A stretch of DNA of 64,000 bases from Neisseriaceae bacterium (GCA_017934045.1 JAGBKK010000032.1:1-64000), one strand, 5' to 3'; shown: positions 20,864 to 30,168, counted from the stretch's first letter. A program made the numbers and translations. The notes: a model not told the origin generated them from the letters alone.

Positions 20864-20934
20864 TATGGTCGATTGATAGCAAAATCCATCATCAAAGGTA
20901 TCGCCTTGCCTACTTTTAGTCTGAATTGACTATA
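20864..20934. mobile_element. Short (about 70 bp) TATAGTC-type repeat, copy 1
   Basis: Ends TATGGTCGATTGATAGCAAAA and, inverted, CTGAATTGACTATA, with the core TCGCCTTGCCTACTTTT. It is a shorter relative of the Correia-like elements; a second copy is at 21135. It lies directly next to the Correia-like copy at 20944. Confidence 0.6.
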
Positions 20935-20943
20935 TTTTGACTA

Positions 20944-21049
20944 TATAGTCAAACAACTTCAAAATTGAAATGCGTTGGCGTGTCTTGCCGTATTATTTAT
21001 ACTGTCTTCGCCACGCCGCCTGTTTCACTTTTGAATTTATTTGACTATA
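20944..21049. mobile_element. Correia-like miniature element, copy 3
   Basis: 106 bp, ends TATAGTCAAACAACTTC and TTTATTTGACTATA, core TGTCTTGCCGTATTATTTAT and ACTGTCTTCGCC. Nearly identical to 43644-43750. It lies in the gene-free gap 20854-21328 between the autotransporter and recQ, which are convergent. Confidence 0.8.
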
Positions 21050-21053
21050 TCTC

Positions 21054-21107
21054 TCACGGTGGCACGGAGAACACGGAGATAAGGTATTCTCCGTGTCTTT
21101 GTGAGAA
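21054..21107. repeat. Imperfect palindrome CACGGAGAA...TTCTCCGTG
   Basis: CTCACGGTGGCACGGAGAA is followed after about 15 bases by TTCTCCGTGTCTTTGTGAG, forming a long imperfect hairpin. It resembles a widely distributed intergenic repeat that includes CACGGAGAACACGGAG. No gene. It lies between the Correia-like copy and the next short repeat. Confidence 0.5.
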
Positions 21108-21134
21108 ATTTAAATATCTTATCTTGTATTGCAT

Positions 21135-21204
21135 TATAGTCAATTCATACCAAAATCATGCATCGTTGGTTCGCCTTGCCTGCTTTTGGTCTGAATTGAC
21201 TATA
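21135..21204. mobile_element. Short (about 70 bp) TATAGTC-type repeat, copy 2
   Basis: TATAGTCAATTCATACCAAAA and, inverted, TTTTGGTCTGAATTGACTATA bracket the core TGGTTCGCCTTGCCTGC. The terminal inverted repeats are about 20 bp with few mismatches. The remaining DNA to 21328 is AT-rich with one DUS. Confidence 0.6.
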
Positions 21205-21328
21205 AAAATTCAGCGATTTTTATTGTTCAAAATAATTTCCTGAAAAATTTCTTATCAAAAAATTATTTTATAACTATATGTTTTATAATAAAAAATTTTA
21301 GCACACAACAATACCTTGAAATAGTTTT

Positions 21329-23155
21329 TCAGGCTGCCTGAACATTTTTAAACTGCCGACAAATCGCCATAATTTCTTCGCCAAAGGCGTTGATTTTTGC
21401 ATCGCCCAAGCCGTAGATTTGGTGGAGTTCAAAGGCGGTGGTGGGCATATATTCCACTAATTGCGTTAAGGTTTTGTCGCTGAAAATCACAAAAGCAGGG
21501 ACTTGTTGGCTTTCGGCGGTTTGTCTTCGCCACAGTCGCAGGGCATTTAAGAGTTTTTCTTGGCGTTCGGTGAAGAATTGCGTGTGGCTGGGTTTGAATT
21601 GGTGTTTTTCATACGGTATATGTAAGTGTATGTTTTGTTTGTTTTTTAATAGATCCGCCGCAGTGGGCGTTAAATGCAGTGCTAATTGATGAATGGCAAT
21701 GTTCAGGTAGCCTTTGGCAATACATTGCCGAACAATCGACCGCCATTGGCGTTCGCTGTATTCGCTCCCTACGCCAAACACTGATAAGCCTTGATATTCT
21801 TGAATTTCAGGGGTGATTTTGCCACGCAAAATGTCGATAATTTGCCCCACATTTAAGCGTTGTTGGCAGCGATAAATCGCAGACAGCAATTTCTGCACGG
21901 CAACCGTTGCGTCAAACAGGGTGGGCGGTTCAATGCAGTTGTCGCAGTTGTCGCATTTGTTGTGTAGGTTATGTTTTTCGCCCAAGCAATTGAGTAAATA
22001 TTGTCGGCGGCAATCGGTGGTTTCGCAAAAGGCAAGCATTTGGGCGAGTTTAATGTATTCGATATTTTTTTGTTCCACAGACGCTTGACTTTCTTCTATG
22101 CGTTGTCGCAACAGCACCCAATCGTTCAAACCATAGCACAGCCAACTGATGGCAGACTGCCCATCGCGTCCTGCTCGCCCTGATTCTTGGTAAAAGCGTT
22201 CAATGGACGGTGGCATATCCAAATGTGCCACAAAACGCACATCGGGCTTGTCTATGCCCATACCAAACGCTACGGTGGCAACCATCACAATGCCGTCTTC
22301 TAATGAAAATCGCCGCTGATTATTTTGCCGTTGTTCATTATCCATACCAGCGTGATAGGGCAGGGCATTGATTTTTTCTTCGCATAAAAAGGCGGCGATA
22401 TTTTCCACTTTTTTGCGTGAATTGCAATACACAATGCCGCAAGCGTTTTTGCCTTGCGATTGAATAAATTTTAACAGTTGTTTTTTGCCGTTATTTTTTT
22501 CCACAATGCGATATTCAATATTGGCACGGTCAAAAGGGCTGATGAATATCTGTGCGTTTTGTAGGTATAAATAATGCACAATATCGTCCCGTGTACGCAG
22601 GTCTGCGGTGGCAGTGAGCGCAATGGTGGGAATATTGTGAAATCGTGTGGTTAAAACCGATAAACGGCGGTATTCGGGGCGAAAATCGTGTCCCCACTGG
22701 CTCACACAATGAGCTTCGTCTATGGCAATGAGGCTAATATTGATTTGCGTAATAAAATCTAAAAATCGCTGTGTAACCGCGCGTTCTGGGGCGATATACA
22801 ACAGTTTCAGGCAGCCTTGTTGCATATCGTTGGCGATTTTTTTAACCTGTTCAGGCTGCGTACCGCTGTGCAGTGCCGCCGCATTCACACCTGCCAGCCG
22901 CAAAGCGGCAACCTGATCGTCCATTAGGGCAATCAGGGGGGAAATCACAATGCTGACACCGTCTGCCATTAACGCTGGAATTTGATAACACATTGATTTT
23001 CCAGCACCTGTGGGCATTAACGCCAAAACACTGCGTTTTTGCAACAGTGCGGTGATAATTTCCGCTTGAAAAGGGCGAAAATCTGTGTAACCAAAGGTGT
23101 CGTGTAGTAAAATGCGTGCTGACGATAAAAAATCGTTCTGTGGGTTCGTATCCAT
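21329..23155 (-). CDS. recQ: ATP-dependent DNA helicase RecQ
   Basis: 3'-5' helicase for recombination and fork repair. The start at 23155 gives MDTNPQNDFLSSARILLHD, matching the family; the 43-codon extension to 23284 is rejected because it overlaps the divergent lipoprotein gene. 608 residues. The helicase core has Walker A MPTGAGKSMCYQ, the box IDEAHCVSQWGHDFRPEY and the motif QESGRAGRDG. The RQC zinc site (CETTDCRRQYLLNCLGE and CDNCDNC) and a C-terminal HRDC domain follow. The last residues QAA and the TGA stop are supplied by a DUS. Confidence 0.97.
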   Translation of the reverse strand: MDTNPQNDFLSSARILLHDTFGYTDFRPFQAEIITALLQKRSVLALMPTGAGKSMCYQIPALMADGVSIVISPLIALMDDQVAALRLAGVNAAALHSGTQPEQVKKIANDMQQGCLKLLYIAPERAVTQRFLDFITQINISLIAIDEAHCVSQWGHDFRPEYRRLSVLTTRFHNIPTIALTATADLRTRDDIVHYLYLQNAQIFISPFDRANIEYRIVEKNNGKKQLLKFIQSQGKNACGIVYCNSRKKVENIAAFLCEEKINALPYHAGMDNEQRQNNQRRFSLEDGIVMVATVAFGMGIDKPDVRFVAHLDMPPSIERFYQESGRAGRDGQSAISWLCYGLNDWVLLRQRIEESQASVEQKNIEYIKLAQMLAFCETTDCRRQYLLNCLGEKHNLHNKCDNCDNCIEPPTLFDATVAVQKLLSAIYRCQQRLNVGQIIDILRGKITPEIQEYQGLSVFGVGSEYSERQWRSIVRQCIAKGYLNIAIHQLALHLTPTAADLLKNKQNIHLHIPYEKHQFKPSHTQFFTERQEKLLNALRLWRRQTAESQQVPAFVIFSDKTLTQLVEYMPTTAFELHQIYGLGDAKINAFGEEIMAICRQFKNVQAA

Positions 23156-23214
23156 ACGGGCGATATTGTAACCCTGATTAGGCAACCTGAAACCATAAAA
23201 ATAAGGATATAAAT

Positions 23215-23634
23215 ATGACGAACAAATCAGCAAAACTGTGGTTGGCACTTGTGCCAGCGTTGTGGGTAGTGGGTTGTGCCACACAACAAACAGGCTCTTG
23301 GGAACAAATCGGCACCACCGAACAAGGCAGTGTGGCGTATTCTGTGGATAAAAGCAGCATTCAACGCAATGGACAAAAAGTTACCTTCAAAAGTCAAGCC
23401 AAATACCTGAAAGCAGGGCAGTTGCCCACCAACTTACCTGCACATTCTGCTGCCATTACTTCGTGGGAAATGAATTGCGATTCAGGCGTGTATCGCCCCC
23501 TGCATACGCAATTGGTGGATAGCAACGGCAAGGTTGTGTATAGCAGTGAAGTGAAACAACAAGACTTTCAGCCTGCCCCCAGCCGTGAAACCGCTATGTA
23601 TCGCCAACGCCAAGTGGTGTGTAAAGGAAGATAA
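23215..23634 (+). CDS. Lipoprotein resembling surface-adhesin protein E
   Basis: 139 residues with the lipoprotein signal MTNKSAKLWLALVPALWVVGC (Cys 21). The mature part has the pattern W(x)n-YSVDKSSIQRNGQKVTFKSQAKYL, a two-Cys layout (MNCDSG and QVVCKG) and a six-stranded look, resembling the surface-adhesin protein E family (pfam16747 type), assigned by eye. It is divergent from recQ with 59 bases between starts, and forms an operon with the next gene (2-base gap). AAGGA lies 9 bases upstream. Confidence 0.7.
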   Translation: MTNKSAKLWLALVPALWVVGCATQQTGSWEQIGTTEQGSVAYSVDKSSIQRNGQKVTFKSQAKYLKAGQLPTNLPAHSAAITSWEMNCDSGVYRPLHTQLVDSNGKVVYSSEVKQQDFQPAPSRETAMYRQRQVVCKGR

Positions 23635-23636
23635 AA

Positions 23637-23957
23637 ATGTTGCGTAAAATCATTATGTTATCGGTGTGCGTGGGCGGTTTTGGCGTTTTGTCGGCAGAGC
23701 CAAATGATGCCGAATTAATTTCCGCAAAATTAGCCTATCGCAATGCGATGACCACCTATACCCAACACAGCGAAAGCGTGGCAGAACTGCAAAGCAAAGT
23801 GCAAGATTTGCAAAACCGTGTTCATCAGTTACAAAGCGAATTGCAAACCGCACAAAAACAGTTAGATGAAGCCAAAGCGGCACAAGCAACGGCACAGCAA
23901 AATCTGAAAACCACAGGCGAACGCTTGGACGCGGCGTGGGGTAATCGTAAAAAATAG
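23637..23957 (+). CDS. Secreted coiled-coil protein
   Basis: 106 residues: signal peptide (about 1-19, cut after LSA), then one long heptad-like helix from about residue 27 to 90 (VAELQSKVQDLQNRVHQLQ). The C-terminus is basic (WGNRKK). It starts 2 bases after the adhesin-E-like lipoprotein gene, so the two are likely made together and may interact in the periplasm. No enzyme motif. A GGTGGGTC-type half-hairpin follows at 23960. Confidence 0.75.
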   Translation: MLRKIIMLSVCVGGFGVLSAEPNDAELISAKLAYRNAMTTYTQHSESVAELQSKVQDLQNRVHQLQSELQTAQKQLDEAKAAQATAQQNLKTTGERLDAAWGNRKK

Positions 23958-24061
23958 TAGGGTGGGTCTTCGACACACCACAACGCTTATAGGTTGGACA
24001 TTTTTGCTCACCATAACGGATAACATTATTTCAGGCAGCCTGAAAAAATCAGGAAAAAATA

Positions 24062-24565
24062 ATGCGTTGTTGTTTTTTTTCTATTTTATGCCTATTATTT
24101 TCGCAACATATTTATGCAGAACAAGTTTTTAGGCTGCCTGAACAATGTTTATTAGGCTCGTGGCAATCCGATAAAGAAAAAACGCTGGAATATAATTTGC
24201 CTGTTTGGGCGTGGTCGGCGAAATATCACAAAATAAAGCACAAACAGAGATATTACGATATATTTGGCGAAATGGTTGTAACTTATGCTGACGGTATTGC
24301 GGATATTTCTTTGAATGAGAATGGCTTGATTTCTTCCGAAATGAAAAATCCATATAAAATTGTACAAACAGGACGCAATTTTTTAGTCATTCAATTAAAC
24401 GAAAAAGATGATTTAACAGGTCAAAAATACTATACTTTTTTCTTTGAAAATCCAGATAGTTATTATGTACAAATGCTTCATAGGCATTTGCTAAATGAAA
24501 CAAGCACAAGTCGTGAATACTTTCGCCGCATAACACCTACACCCAAAGAGTGTGTTATGCCATAA
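24062..24565 (+). CDS. Unknown secreted protein
   Basis: 167 residues with signal peptide MRCCFFSILCLLFSQHIYA. A DUS inside the gene (near 24128) is read as FRLPEQ right after the cleavage site, so the uptake sequence shapes the mature N-terminus. The sequence GSWQSDKEKTLEYN then suggests a small lipocalin-like or GxW-start beta fold, as in the lipoprotein at 5933. AGGAAAAAATA precedes the ATG. No family assigned. Confidence 0.7.
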   Translation: MRCCFFSILCLLFSQHIYAEQVFRLPEQCLLGSWQSDKEKTLEYNLPVWAWSAKYHKIKHKQRYYDIFGEMVVTYADGIADISLNENGLISSEMKNPYKIVQTGRNFLVIQLNEKDDLTGQKYYTFFFENPDSYYVQMLHRHLLNETSTSREYFRRITPTPKECVMP

Positions 24566-24621
24566 TTCTCCCTTTTCAGGCAGCCTGAAAAATAGAAAAA
24601 TATTTTTGCAAGGAAAACACC

Positions 24622-25053
24622 ATGACCTTTATTGCCATTGCCATTGCCATTGCCGCCATTGTTTTGGGCGTGTTAATTGCTTTATCGCTCACGCTTCATC
24701 ACCCTGTGGTGTGGCTTGCCACTATTGTGTGGGCAGGTTTATTTTTTATTATTTTGCTGCCCAAATACCAAAATACCCAAGCGGCGTTGGAAAAAGGGCA
24801 GGAAGTGGTGGCACAAGTCAAAGAAATTCGCTACTGGGCAAGACAAATCAAAAGCGATGGTGGCGAATATGTAGATAAATATGAAATTATCGCTACTTGG
24901 ACAAATCCACGCACAGGGCAAAGCGTGGAGTTTGTCAGCGATCCACTGTTAAAAGACCCCAAACCGTTTATTCAAAACAATCAAGTCAAAGTAAAAGTCA
25001 ATTTAGATAACCCCAAACAATATGTGGTGGATTTATCGTTTATGCCGAAATAA
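24622..25053 (+). CDS. Small membrane protein with a DUF3592-like soluble domain
   Basis: 143 residues. Two membrane helices fill residues 2-47 (IAIAIAIAAIVLGVLIALSL and VVWLATIVWAGLFFIILL). A soluble part follows, VVAQVKEIRYWARQI and YEIIATWTNPRTGQSVEF, whose pattern (modification of a beta sandwich after a membrane hairpin) recalls DUF3592; this is tentative. Four in-frame ATTGCC repeats at 24631-24654 encode the first helix. AAGGAAAA lies upstream. Confidence 0.65.
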   Translation: MTFIAIAIAIAAIVLGVLIALSLTLHHPVVWLATIVWAGLFFIILLPKYQNTQAALEKGQEVVAQVKEIRYWARQIKSDGGEYVDKYEIIATWTNPRTGQSVEFVSDPLLKDPKPFIQNNQVKVKVNLDNPKQYVVDLSFMPK

Positions 25054-25233
25054 TCCAAAGGTGTGTAAGGTGGGCAACTTGCCTACCACGCTGAACGGAT
25101 AAATTTCAGGCAGCCTGAATAGTCTTGACAAACCTTATCAATAGCAGAAATTGTCTGTCAAAATATGGTAAATTTGCACTTTTCATATTTTTTCAGGCAG
25201 CCTGAAAACGATTTATTTGAATAGGAAAAAATA

Positions 25234-26523
25234 ATGACCAATCACAACGAAACATTATTTGCAGAAGCCAAAAAATACATTCCTGGTGGCGTGAATTCGC
25301 CTGTGCGTGCGTTTGGTAGTGTCGGTGGTGTGCCACGCTTTATTCGCAGTGCCAAAGGGGCGTGCGTGTGGGACGAAGACGACCGCTGTTATATCGACTA
25401 CATTGGCTCGTGGGGACCTGCGATTGTCGGACATGCTCACCCCGAAGTGGTGAAAGCGGTTGCCAAAGTGGCAGAATCGGGCTTGTCGTTTGGCGCTCCT
25501 ACCGCAGGCGAAATTGATATTGCCAAAGAAATCATTAAGTTAGTGCCAAGCGTGGAACAAGTGCGTTTGGTCAGTTCAGGCACAGAAGCCACGATGAGTG
25601 CCATTCGCTTGGCGCGTGGCTTTACAGGACGCGATTTAATCATCAAATTTGAAGGCTGTTATCACGGACATTCCGACAGCCTGTTGGTGAAAGCAGGTTC
25701 AGGTATGCTCACCTTTGGCACGCCTAATTCAGGTGGCGTGCCAGCGGATTTTACCAAACACACTTTGGTTCTGCCGTATAACGATAATTTTGCTTTGAAC
25801 GAAGCCTTTCGCGAATACGGCAATAAAATCGCTTGCGTAATTGTTGAACCGTTTGCAGGCAATATGAACTTGGTGCGACCCACGGCTGATTTTATGCAGT
25901 TAATGCGTAGTCTCACCCAAGAATATGGAGCATTGCTGATTTTTGATGAAGTGATGACAGGCTTTCGCGTTGCCTTGGGTGGAGCCCAATCTATTCACAA
26001 AATCACGCCTGATTTAACCACGATGGGTAAAGTCATTGGTGGCGGTATGCCGTTGGCAGCGTTTGGCGGCAAAGCAGAAATTATGGCGAAAATTTCCCCA
26101 TTAGGAAATGTCTATCAAGCAGGCACGCTTTCAGGCAACCCTGTTGCGGTTACCGCAGGCTTGAAAACTTTGGAGTTAATCCAAAAAGAAGGTTTTTACG
26201 AAGAATTAAGCCAACGCACATTCGACTTAACCCAAGGCTGGCAAGCATTAGCCGAAAGATATGGCATTCCCATGCTTACCGACTGCGTGGGCGGTATGTT
26301 TGGCATTTACTTCGGCTTGGAAAAATTGCCACAAAATTATCAAGATATGCAAAAAGTGGATCACGACTTATTCAAACGCTTTTTCCATGCGATGTTGGAC
26401 GCTGGCGTATCGCTTGCTCCGTCCCCATTTGAAGCAGGTTTTGTGTCTGCCGCACACGATGAAGAATATATCCAAACCACTTTGGAAAGAACGGATAGGG
26501 TGTTGGCAGGGTTGGCAAAATAA
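25234..26523 (+). CDS. hemL: Glutamate-1-semialdehyde 2,1-aminomutase
   Basis: PLP enzyme that makes 5-aminolevulinate in the C5 heme pathway. 429 residues, standard length. The N-terminus ends its first helix with [53 protein letters not shown] and [10 protein letters not shown] follow. The PLP Lys is in [18 protein letters not shown]. The start ATG follows TAGGAAAAAATA. With hemC and hemD at 59.6-61.3 kb it accounts for three steps of the same pathway within the window, although the genes are not linked. Confidence 0.98.
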   Translation: MTNHNETLFAEAKKYIPGGVNSPVRAFGSVGGVPRFIRSAKGACVWDEDDRCYIDYIGSWGPAIVGHAHPEVVKAVAKVAESGLSFGAPTAGEIDIAKEIIKLVPSVEQVRLVSSGTEATMSAIRLARGFTGRDLIIKFEGCYHGHSDSLLVKAGSGMLTFGTPNSGGVPADFTKHTLVLPYNDNFALNEAFREYGNKIACVIVEPFAGNMNLVRPTADFMQLMRSLTQEYGALLIFDEVMTGFRVALGGAQSIHKITPDLTTMGKVIGGGMPLAAFGGKAEIMAKISPLGNVYQAGTLSGNPVAVTAGLKTLELIQKEGFYEELSQRTFDLTQGWQALAERYGIPMLTDCVGGMFGIYFGLEKLPQNYQDMQKVDHDLFKRFFHAMLDAGVSLAPSPFEAGFVSAAHDEEYIQTTLERTDRVLAGLAK

Positions 26524-26525
26524 TT

Positions 26526-26600
26526 TTTGCTTCGCTTTGCTCGAAGAAATGGCGGTTTGATTGCTTCGCAAACCTTTTATTGATTTCGTCAAAATAAACC
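26526..26600 (-). repeat. GAA-triloop hairpin repeat, divergent copy
   Basis: On the minus strand the sequence contains GGTTTGCGAAGCAATC and CGAGCAAAGCGAAGC, sharing GCGAAGCAATCAAACCGC with the array at 30169-30313. It includes a stem closed by C-GAA-G. It lies between hemL and murC. Confidence 0.55.
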
Positions 26601-26639
26601 TTATGTTCAGGCAGCCTGAAAAACACAAGGAGTAAAACA

Positions 26640-28037
26640 ATGAAAAAACGCATTCAGCACATTCATTTTGTGGGTATTGGTGGCACGGGTATGTGTGGCA
26701 TTGCCGAAGTGTTGCACAATTTAGGCTACACCGTGTCAGGGTCGGATATGGCAGACAATGCCGCAACCGCTCATTTGGACGAAATTGGCGTTAAAATTTT
26801 TAAAGGTCATCACGCCGAAAATATCGACAACGCCCAAGTGGTGGTAACTTCCACTGCGGTGAAAAACGATAATCCCGAAGTGCTTGCCGCTTATGCAAAT
26901 CACATTCCTGTGATTCCGCGTGCGATGATGTTAGCCGAGTTAATGCGTTTTCGCCAAGGCATTGCCATTGCAGGCACGCACGGCAAAACCACCACCACCA
27001 GTCTTACTGCGTCCGTGTTAGCCGCTGGCGGACTTGACCCCACTTTTGTGATTGGCGGACGCTTAAACGCCGCAGGTTCTAATGCACGACTAGGACACGG
27101 CGAATATATTGTGGCAGAAGCCGATGAGTCGGACGCGTCCTTTTTGCACCTGTCGCCACTTTTCACCGCAGTAACCAATATTGACGAAGACCATATGGAC
27201 ACTTACGACCATTCGGTTGAAAAACTGCACCACGCCTTTGTGGATTTAATTCACCGTATGCCGTTTTACGGCAAGGCGTTTTTGTGTATAGAAAGTCCGC
27301 ATGTTCGCACCATTTTGCCGCAAATTAAAAAACCGTTTGCCACCTACGGTTTTTCCGAAAAAGCCGATATTTATGCCACCAATGTAGTGGCGTTAGGCAC
27401 GCAAATGTCTTTTACCGTGCATTGTAATCATCAAAAAATTCAACCTTTTACCGTATTATTGAATTTACCAGGCGTGCATAATGTACTCAACGCCTTGGCG
27501 GCGATTGGTATTGCATTAGAATGCGGTGTGAGTGTATCAGCGATTAGCCACGGCTTAAAACATTTTCAAGGTGTGGGACGGCGATTTACCGATTGCGGTG
27601 AAATCAGGCTGCCTGAAAACGGCAATGCTTTGTTGATTGACGATTACGGTCATCACCCCACCGAAATGCAGGTCACCATTGCCGCCGCAAGAGGGGCGTA
27701 TCCAGATCGCCGTTTGGTTTTGGTTTTTCAACCGCACCGCTATACGCGTACGCGTGATTTATTTGACGATTTTGTCAAAATTTTAAGCACAGTGGATTTA
27801 TTGGTGTTAGCCGATGTGTATCCTGCTGGCGAAGCCCCTATTACCGCCGCCGATAGCCGTAGCCTTGCCCACGCCATTCGTGTGTTGGGCAAAACCGAAC
27901 CGATTTACGCAGGAAGCGTGGAAGAAGTGCCAGCAGTGTTGATGAATATCTTAAAAGACGGTGATATTGTGCTGAATATGGGAGCAGGCAATATCAATAA
28001 ATTGCCTGCGTTGTTGAAAGCGTTTCAGGCAGCCTGA
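26640..28037 (+). CDS. murC: UDP-N-acetylmuramate--L-alanine ligase
   Basis: Cytoplasmic ligase adding L-Ala to UDP-MurNAc at the start of peptidoglycan stem synthesis. 465 residues. Family motifs: [17 protein letters not shown] at the N-terminus, the ATP loop [24 protein letters not shown], and [21 protein letters not shown] precedes the ATG. The last residues FQAA and the TGA stop come from a DUS. It is not inside a visible cell-wall/division cluster, unlike in Neisseria: hemL precedes it and an opposite-strand phosphatase follows. Mpl was considered, but the N-terminal and central motifs fit MurC. Confidence 0.95.
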   Translation: MKKRIQHIHFVGIGGTGMCGIAEVLHNLGYTVSGSDMADNAATAHLDEIGVKIFKGHHAENIDNAQVVVTSTAVKNDNPEVLAAYANHIPVIPRAMMLAELMRFRQGIAIAGTHGKTTTTSLTASVLAAGGLDPTFVIGGRLNAAGSNARLGHGEYIVAEADESDASFLHLSPLFTAVTNIDEDHMDTYDHSVEKLHHAFVDLIHRMPFYGKAFLCIESPHVRTILPQIKKPFATYGFSEKADIYATNVVALGTQMSFTVHCNHQKIQPFTVLLNLPGVHNVLNALAAIGIALECGVSVSAISHGLKHFQGVGRRFTDCGEIRLPENGNALLIDDYGHHPTEMQVTIAAARGAYPDRRLVLVFQPHRYTRTRDLFDDFVKILSTVDLLVLADVYPAGEAPITAADSRSLAHAIRVLGKTEPIYAGSVEEVPAVLMNILKDGDIVLNMGAGNINKLPALLKAFQAA

Positions 28038-28131
28038 AACGCAGTTTAATGAACGCTGTGAAGTTAAAAAACTACCAATCATCTAAATTAACTCACACAG
28101 GTTTTTTATTTCTTTTCAACGCCTTATTGAC

Positions 28132-28797
28132 TTATTGTGATAAATCGTTATCATCAATAAAATGCCATAAACGCACCAAATCTGCCATATCTTTGGCGAC
28201 AAAATCCACAAATGGCAGATTGTGGGCGGTTTGTCCAAACCATACGGTGGTGATGCCTAAATCTTTTGCGGGTCGCAAATTGGCAGCGGAGTCATCGACC
28301 ATAATACATTGTTCAGGTAAAACAGCAAGTTGCGTTAGCACGGTTTGATAAGCTTGCATAGCAGGTTTATACAATAAACCAAAATCATCGCAACCAAAAA
28401 CTTTGTCAAAATAATGAGTTATGGATAATTCTGCCAAAATAGTTTGGGCATAAAATGACGGTCCATTGGAAAAAATCACTTTTGTGCCGTCTAATTGTGC
28501 CAAATGTTGTGGCAAGCCGATTTCTGCCACCAAAGCCGCTTTGACTTCATTTTCAGGGTGCGATTGGTGTAAAAAATCCATAATATCAATATGTTGATGA
28601 TGTTTTTCTAAACCTGCCAAAGTTGCTCCATATTGGTGCCAATAATGCTCACGCAAATCAGAGGCAGCAGACATACTTAAATTCAAGTGTTCTGCCAAAT
28701 ATTCGGTCATTTTTTGATTGATTAACTGAAAAATGCCACAATCGGCACGGTGTAAAGTGTTGTCTAAATCAAAAAGCCAAATGGGTGTTTGTTTCAT
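28132..28797 (-). CDS. HAD-family pyrimidine 5'-nucleotidase-like hydrolase
   Basis: 221 residues. HAD motif I is WLFDLDNTLH (nucleophile Asp 10, acid Asp 12), motif II IFSNGP, a Lys in LLYKPAMQAY and motif IV IMVDDSAANL. A helical cap lies between motifs I and II. This layout matches the pyrimidine 5'-nucleotidase subgroup (SDT1/YjjG-like), which removes phosphate from nucleotides or sugar phosphates. Substrate not determinable here. The gene is convergent to murC. Confidence 0.85.
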   Translation of the reverse strand: MKQTPIWLFDLDNTLHRADCGIFQLINQKMTEYLAEHLNLSMSAASDLREHYWHQYGATLAGLEKHHQHIDIMDFLHQSHPENEVKAALVAEIGLPQHLAQLDGTKVIFSNGPSFYAQTILAELSITHYFDKVFGCDDFGLLYKPAMQAYQTVLTQLAVLPEQCIMVDDSAANLRPAKDLGITTVWFGQTAHNLPFVDFVAKDMADLVRLWHFIDDNDLSQ

Positions 28798-28913
28798 TTT
28801 GTTTTCAATAGGTTTTTTTTGGGTCAGTGTTTCCGTGATGTATTGAATACAATAAACGGAAAGTTAAATCACTTTCCGTTTATTGGATAATCATTTTTCA
28901 GGCTGCCTGAAAT

Positions 28914-29540
28914 TTATCTTTTGTGTTCGCTTAACACTTGCACCACACGCGTAATGTATTCCACAGACCAGCCTAATTTTTCTTCGGCAAAGACGCATAA
29001 ATTCAAATTATCTGGTTCCGTTTCAAAAGCGGTTTTCACCAAGGCTTCCAGTTCTTTTTTGCTTAAATTACCACCAAATTTTTCCAAAGCGTTAATCATA
29101 TTGTCAATATCACCGCATTCAATATACATACCGCACAGTTCAATCACCAAATCATGTGGCGGTAATTTCATACTTGCCAAGTGGTTAGATAATGATTCTG
29201 CGGCTTTATCGTAATAGCCAAATTGTTTATATGCCGAATATTCACTGAAATGATCCACCTTATCCATAGAAATGGTTTCTTCTTCTGTTAAAGATGGTTC
29301 GGCTTTGGTTTTAGCAGAGACTTTGCTGGGTTGTGCTTGTTTGGGCGGTTCAACCCGTTTAGCAGGTTCAACTTTTTTTGCTTGTGGGGCAGTTTGGGTG
29401 GTGGGTTCAACCTCTTTTGCCGCAGGTTTTTCGGCAGGCTTTTTCTCTTTGGGTGTCGGCTCGCCCTTGATAAATAAATACAAAAACGCACCGCCAGCCA
29501 AAATAGCAGCAAGAGAAACAAGTATGGTTGTTATATTCAC
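28914..29540 (-). CDS. Membrane-anchored protein with Pro/Lys-rich linker and helical domain
   Basis: 208 residues. One N-terminal membrane helix (TTILVSLAAILAGGAFLYLFI), a long Lys/Pro/Glu/Ala-rich linker (about 28-85) and a C-terminal helical domain with TPR-like pairs (YSAYKQFGYYDKAAESLSNHL and LCGMYIECGDIDNMINALEKF). The architecture recalls the cytoplasmic part of FimV/TspA-like proteins, but this is only a resemblance. A 15-bp hairpin without T run lies downstream (28850-28885). Confidence 0.7.
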   Translation of the reverse strand: MNITTILVSLAAILAGGAFLYLFIKGEPTPKEKKPAEKPAAKEVEPTTQTAPQAKKVEPAKRVEPPKQAQPSKVSAKTKAEPSLTEEETISMDKVDHFSEYSAYKQFGYYDKAAESLSNHLASMKLPPHDLVIELCGMYIECGDIDNMINALEKFGGNLSKKELEALVKTAFETEPDNLNLCVFAEEKLGWSVEYITRVVQVLSEHKR

Positions 29541-29754
29541 AATAGCCCCTTTTATCGTTTAAGTTAATGGGTAAAGTCGCTATAAAACAATTAAGCAAGT
29601 GTTAAATTATATAATTAAATGGATTGTTTTGCAGAATAAAAAGCACATTTCAATCGGTTTTTCATACAAATTAGGTTGAGATAGCAACAGTTTTTTATCA
29701 AATGCCTATCCCTATATTATAATAAGCACCGATTTTAACGATTGAGACACAACA

Positions 29755-30135
29755 ATGAAACAAATTATTCATACCAACAACGCACCAGCAGCGATTGGTG
29801 CTTATTCACAAGCAGTTAAAGTAGGCAACACGGTGTGGTTGTCAGGTCAAATTCCCTTGGTGCCTGAAACAGGTGAATTGGTGGCAGGTGATTTTGCCGC
29901 CCAAGCCACACAGGTATTCAAAAATTTACAAGCTGTTATTGAAGCAGCAGGAGGAAGCTTTGACAATGTGGTGAAAATCAACGCCTATTTAACTGATTTG
30001 GCAAATTTTGCCACATTCAACGAAGTGCAAGCGAAATTTATGCAACAACCCTTTCCAGCTCGTGCCGCTGTGGGCGTAGCATCTTTACCCAAAGGAGCAT
30101 TGGTGGAAGCTGAAGCTATTTTGGTGTTGGATTAA
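29755..30135 (+). CDS. ridA: RidA enamine/imine deaminase
   Basis: 126-residue member of the YjgF/RidA family, which hydrolyses reactive 2-aminoacrylate and related enamines released by PLP enzymes. The sequences [34 protein letters not shown] and the catalytic-Arg motif [22 protein letters not shown] are all intact. It forms a trimer in known homologues. A single DUS follows the stop. Confidence 0.96.
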   Translation: MKQIIHTNNAPAAIGAYSQAVKVGNTVWLSGQIPLVPETGELVAGDFAAQATQVFKNLQAVIEAAGGSFDNVVKINAYLTDLANFATFNEVQAKFMQQPFPARAAVGVASLPKGALVEAEAILVLD

Positions 30136-30168
30136 ACAATTGTTTCAGGCTGCCTGAAAACAAGGTTT

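Noticed and set aside
28850..28885. 15-bp hairpin downstream of the Pro/Lys-rich gene as terminator
   Set aside because: The stem is perfect, but no T run follows on either strand; it may still be a structural repeat.
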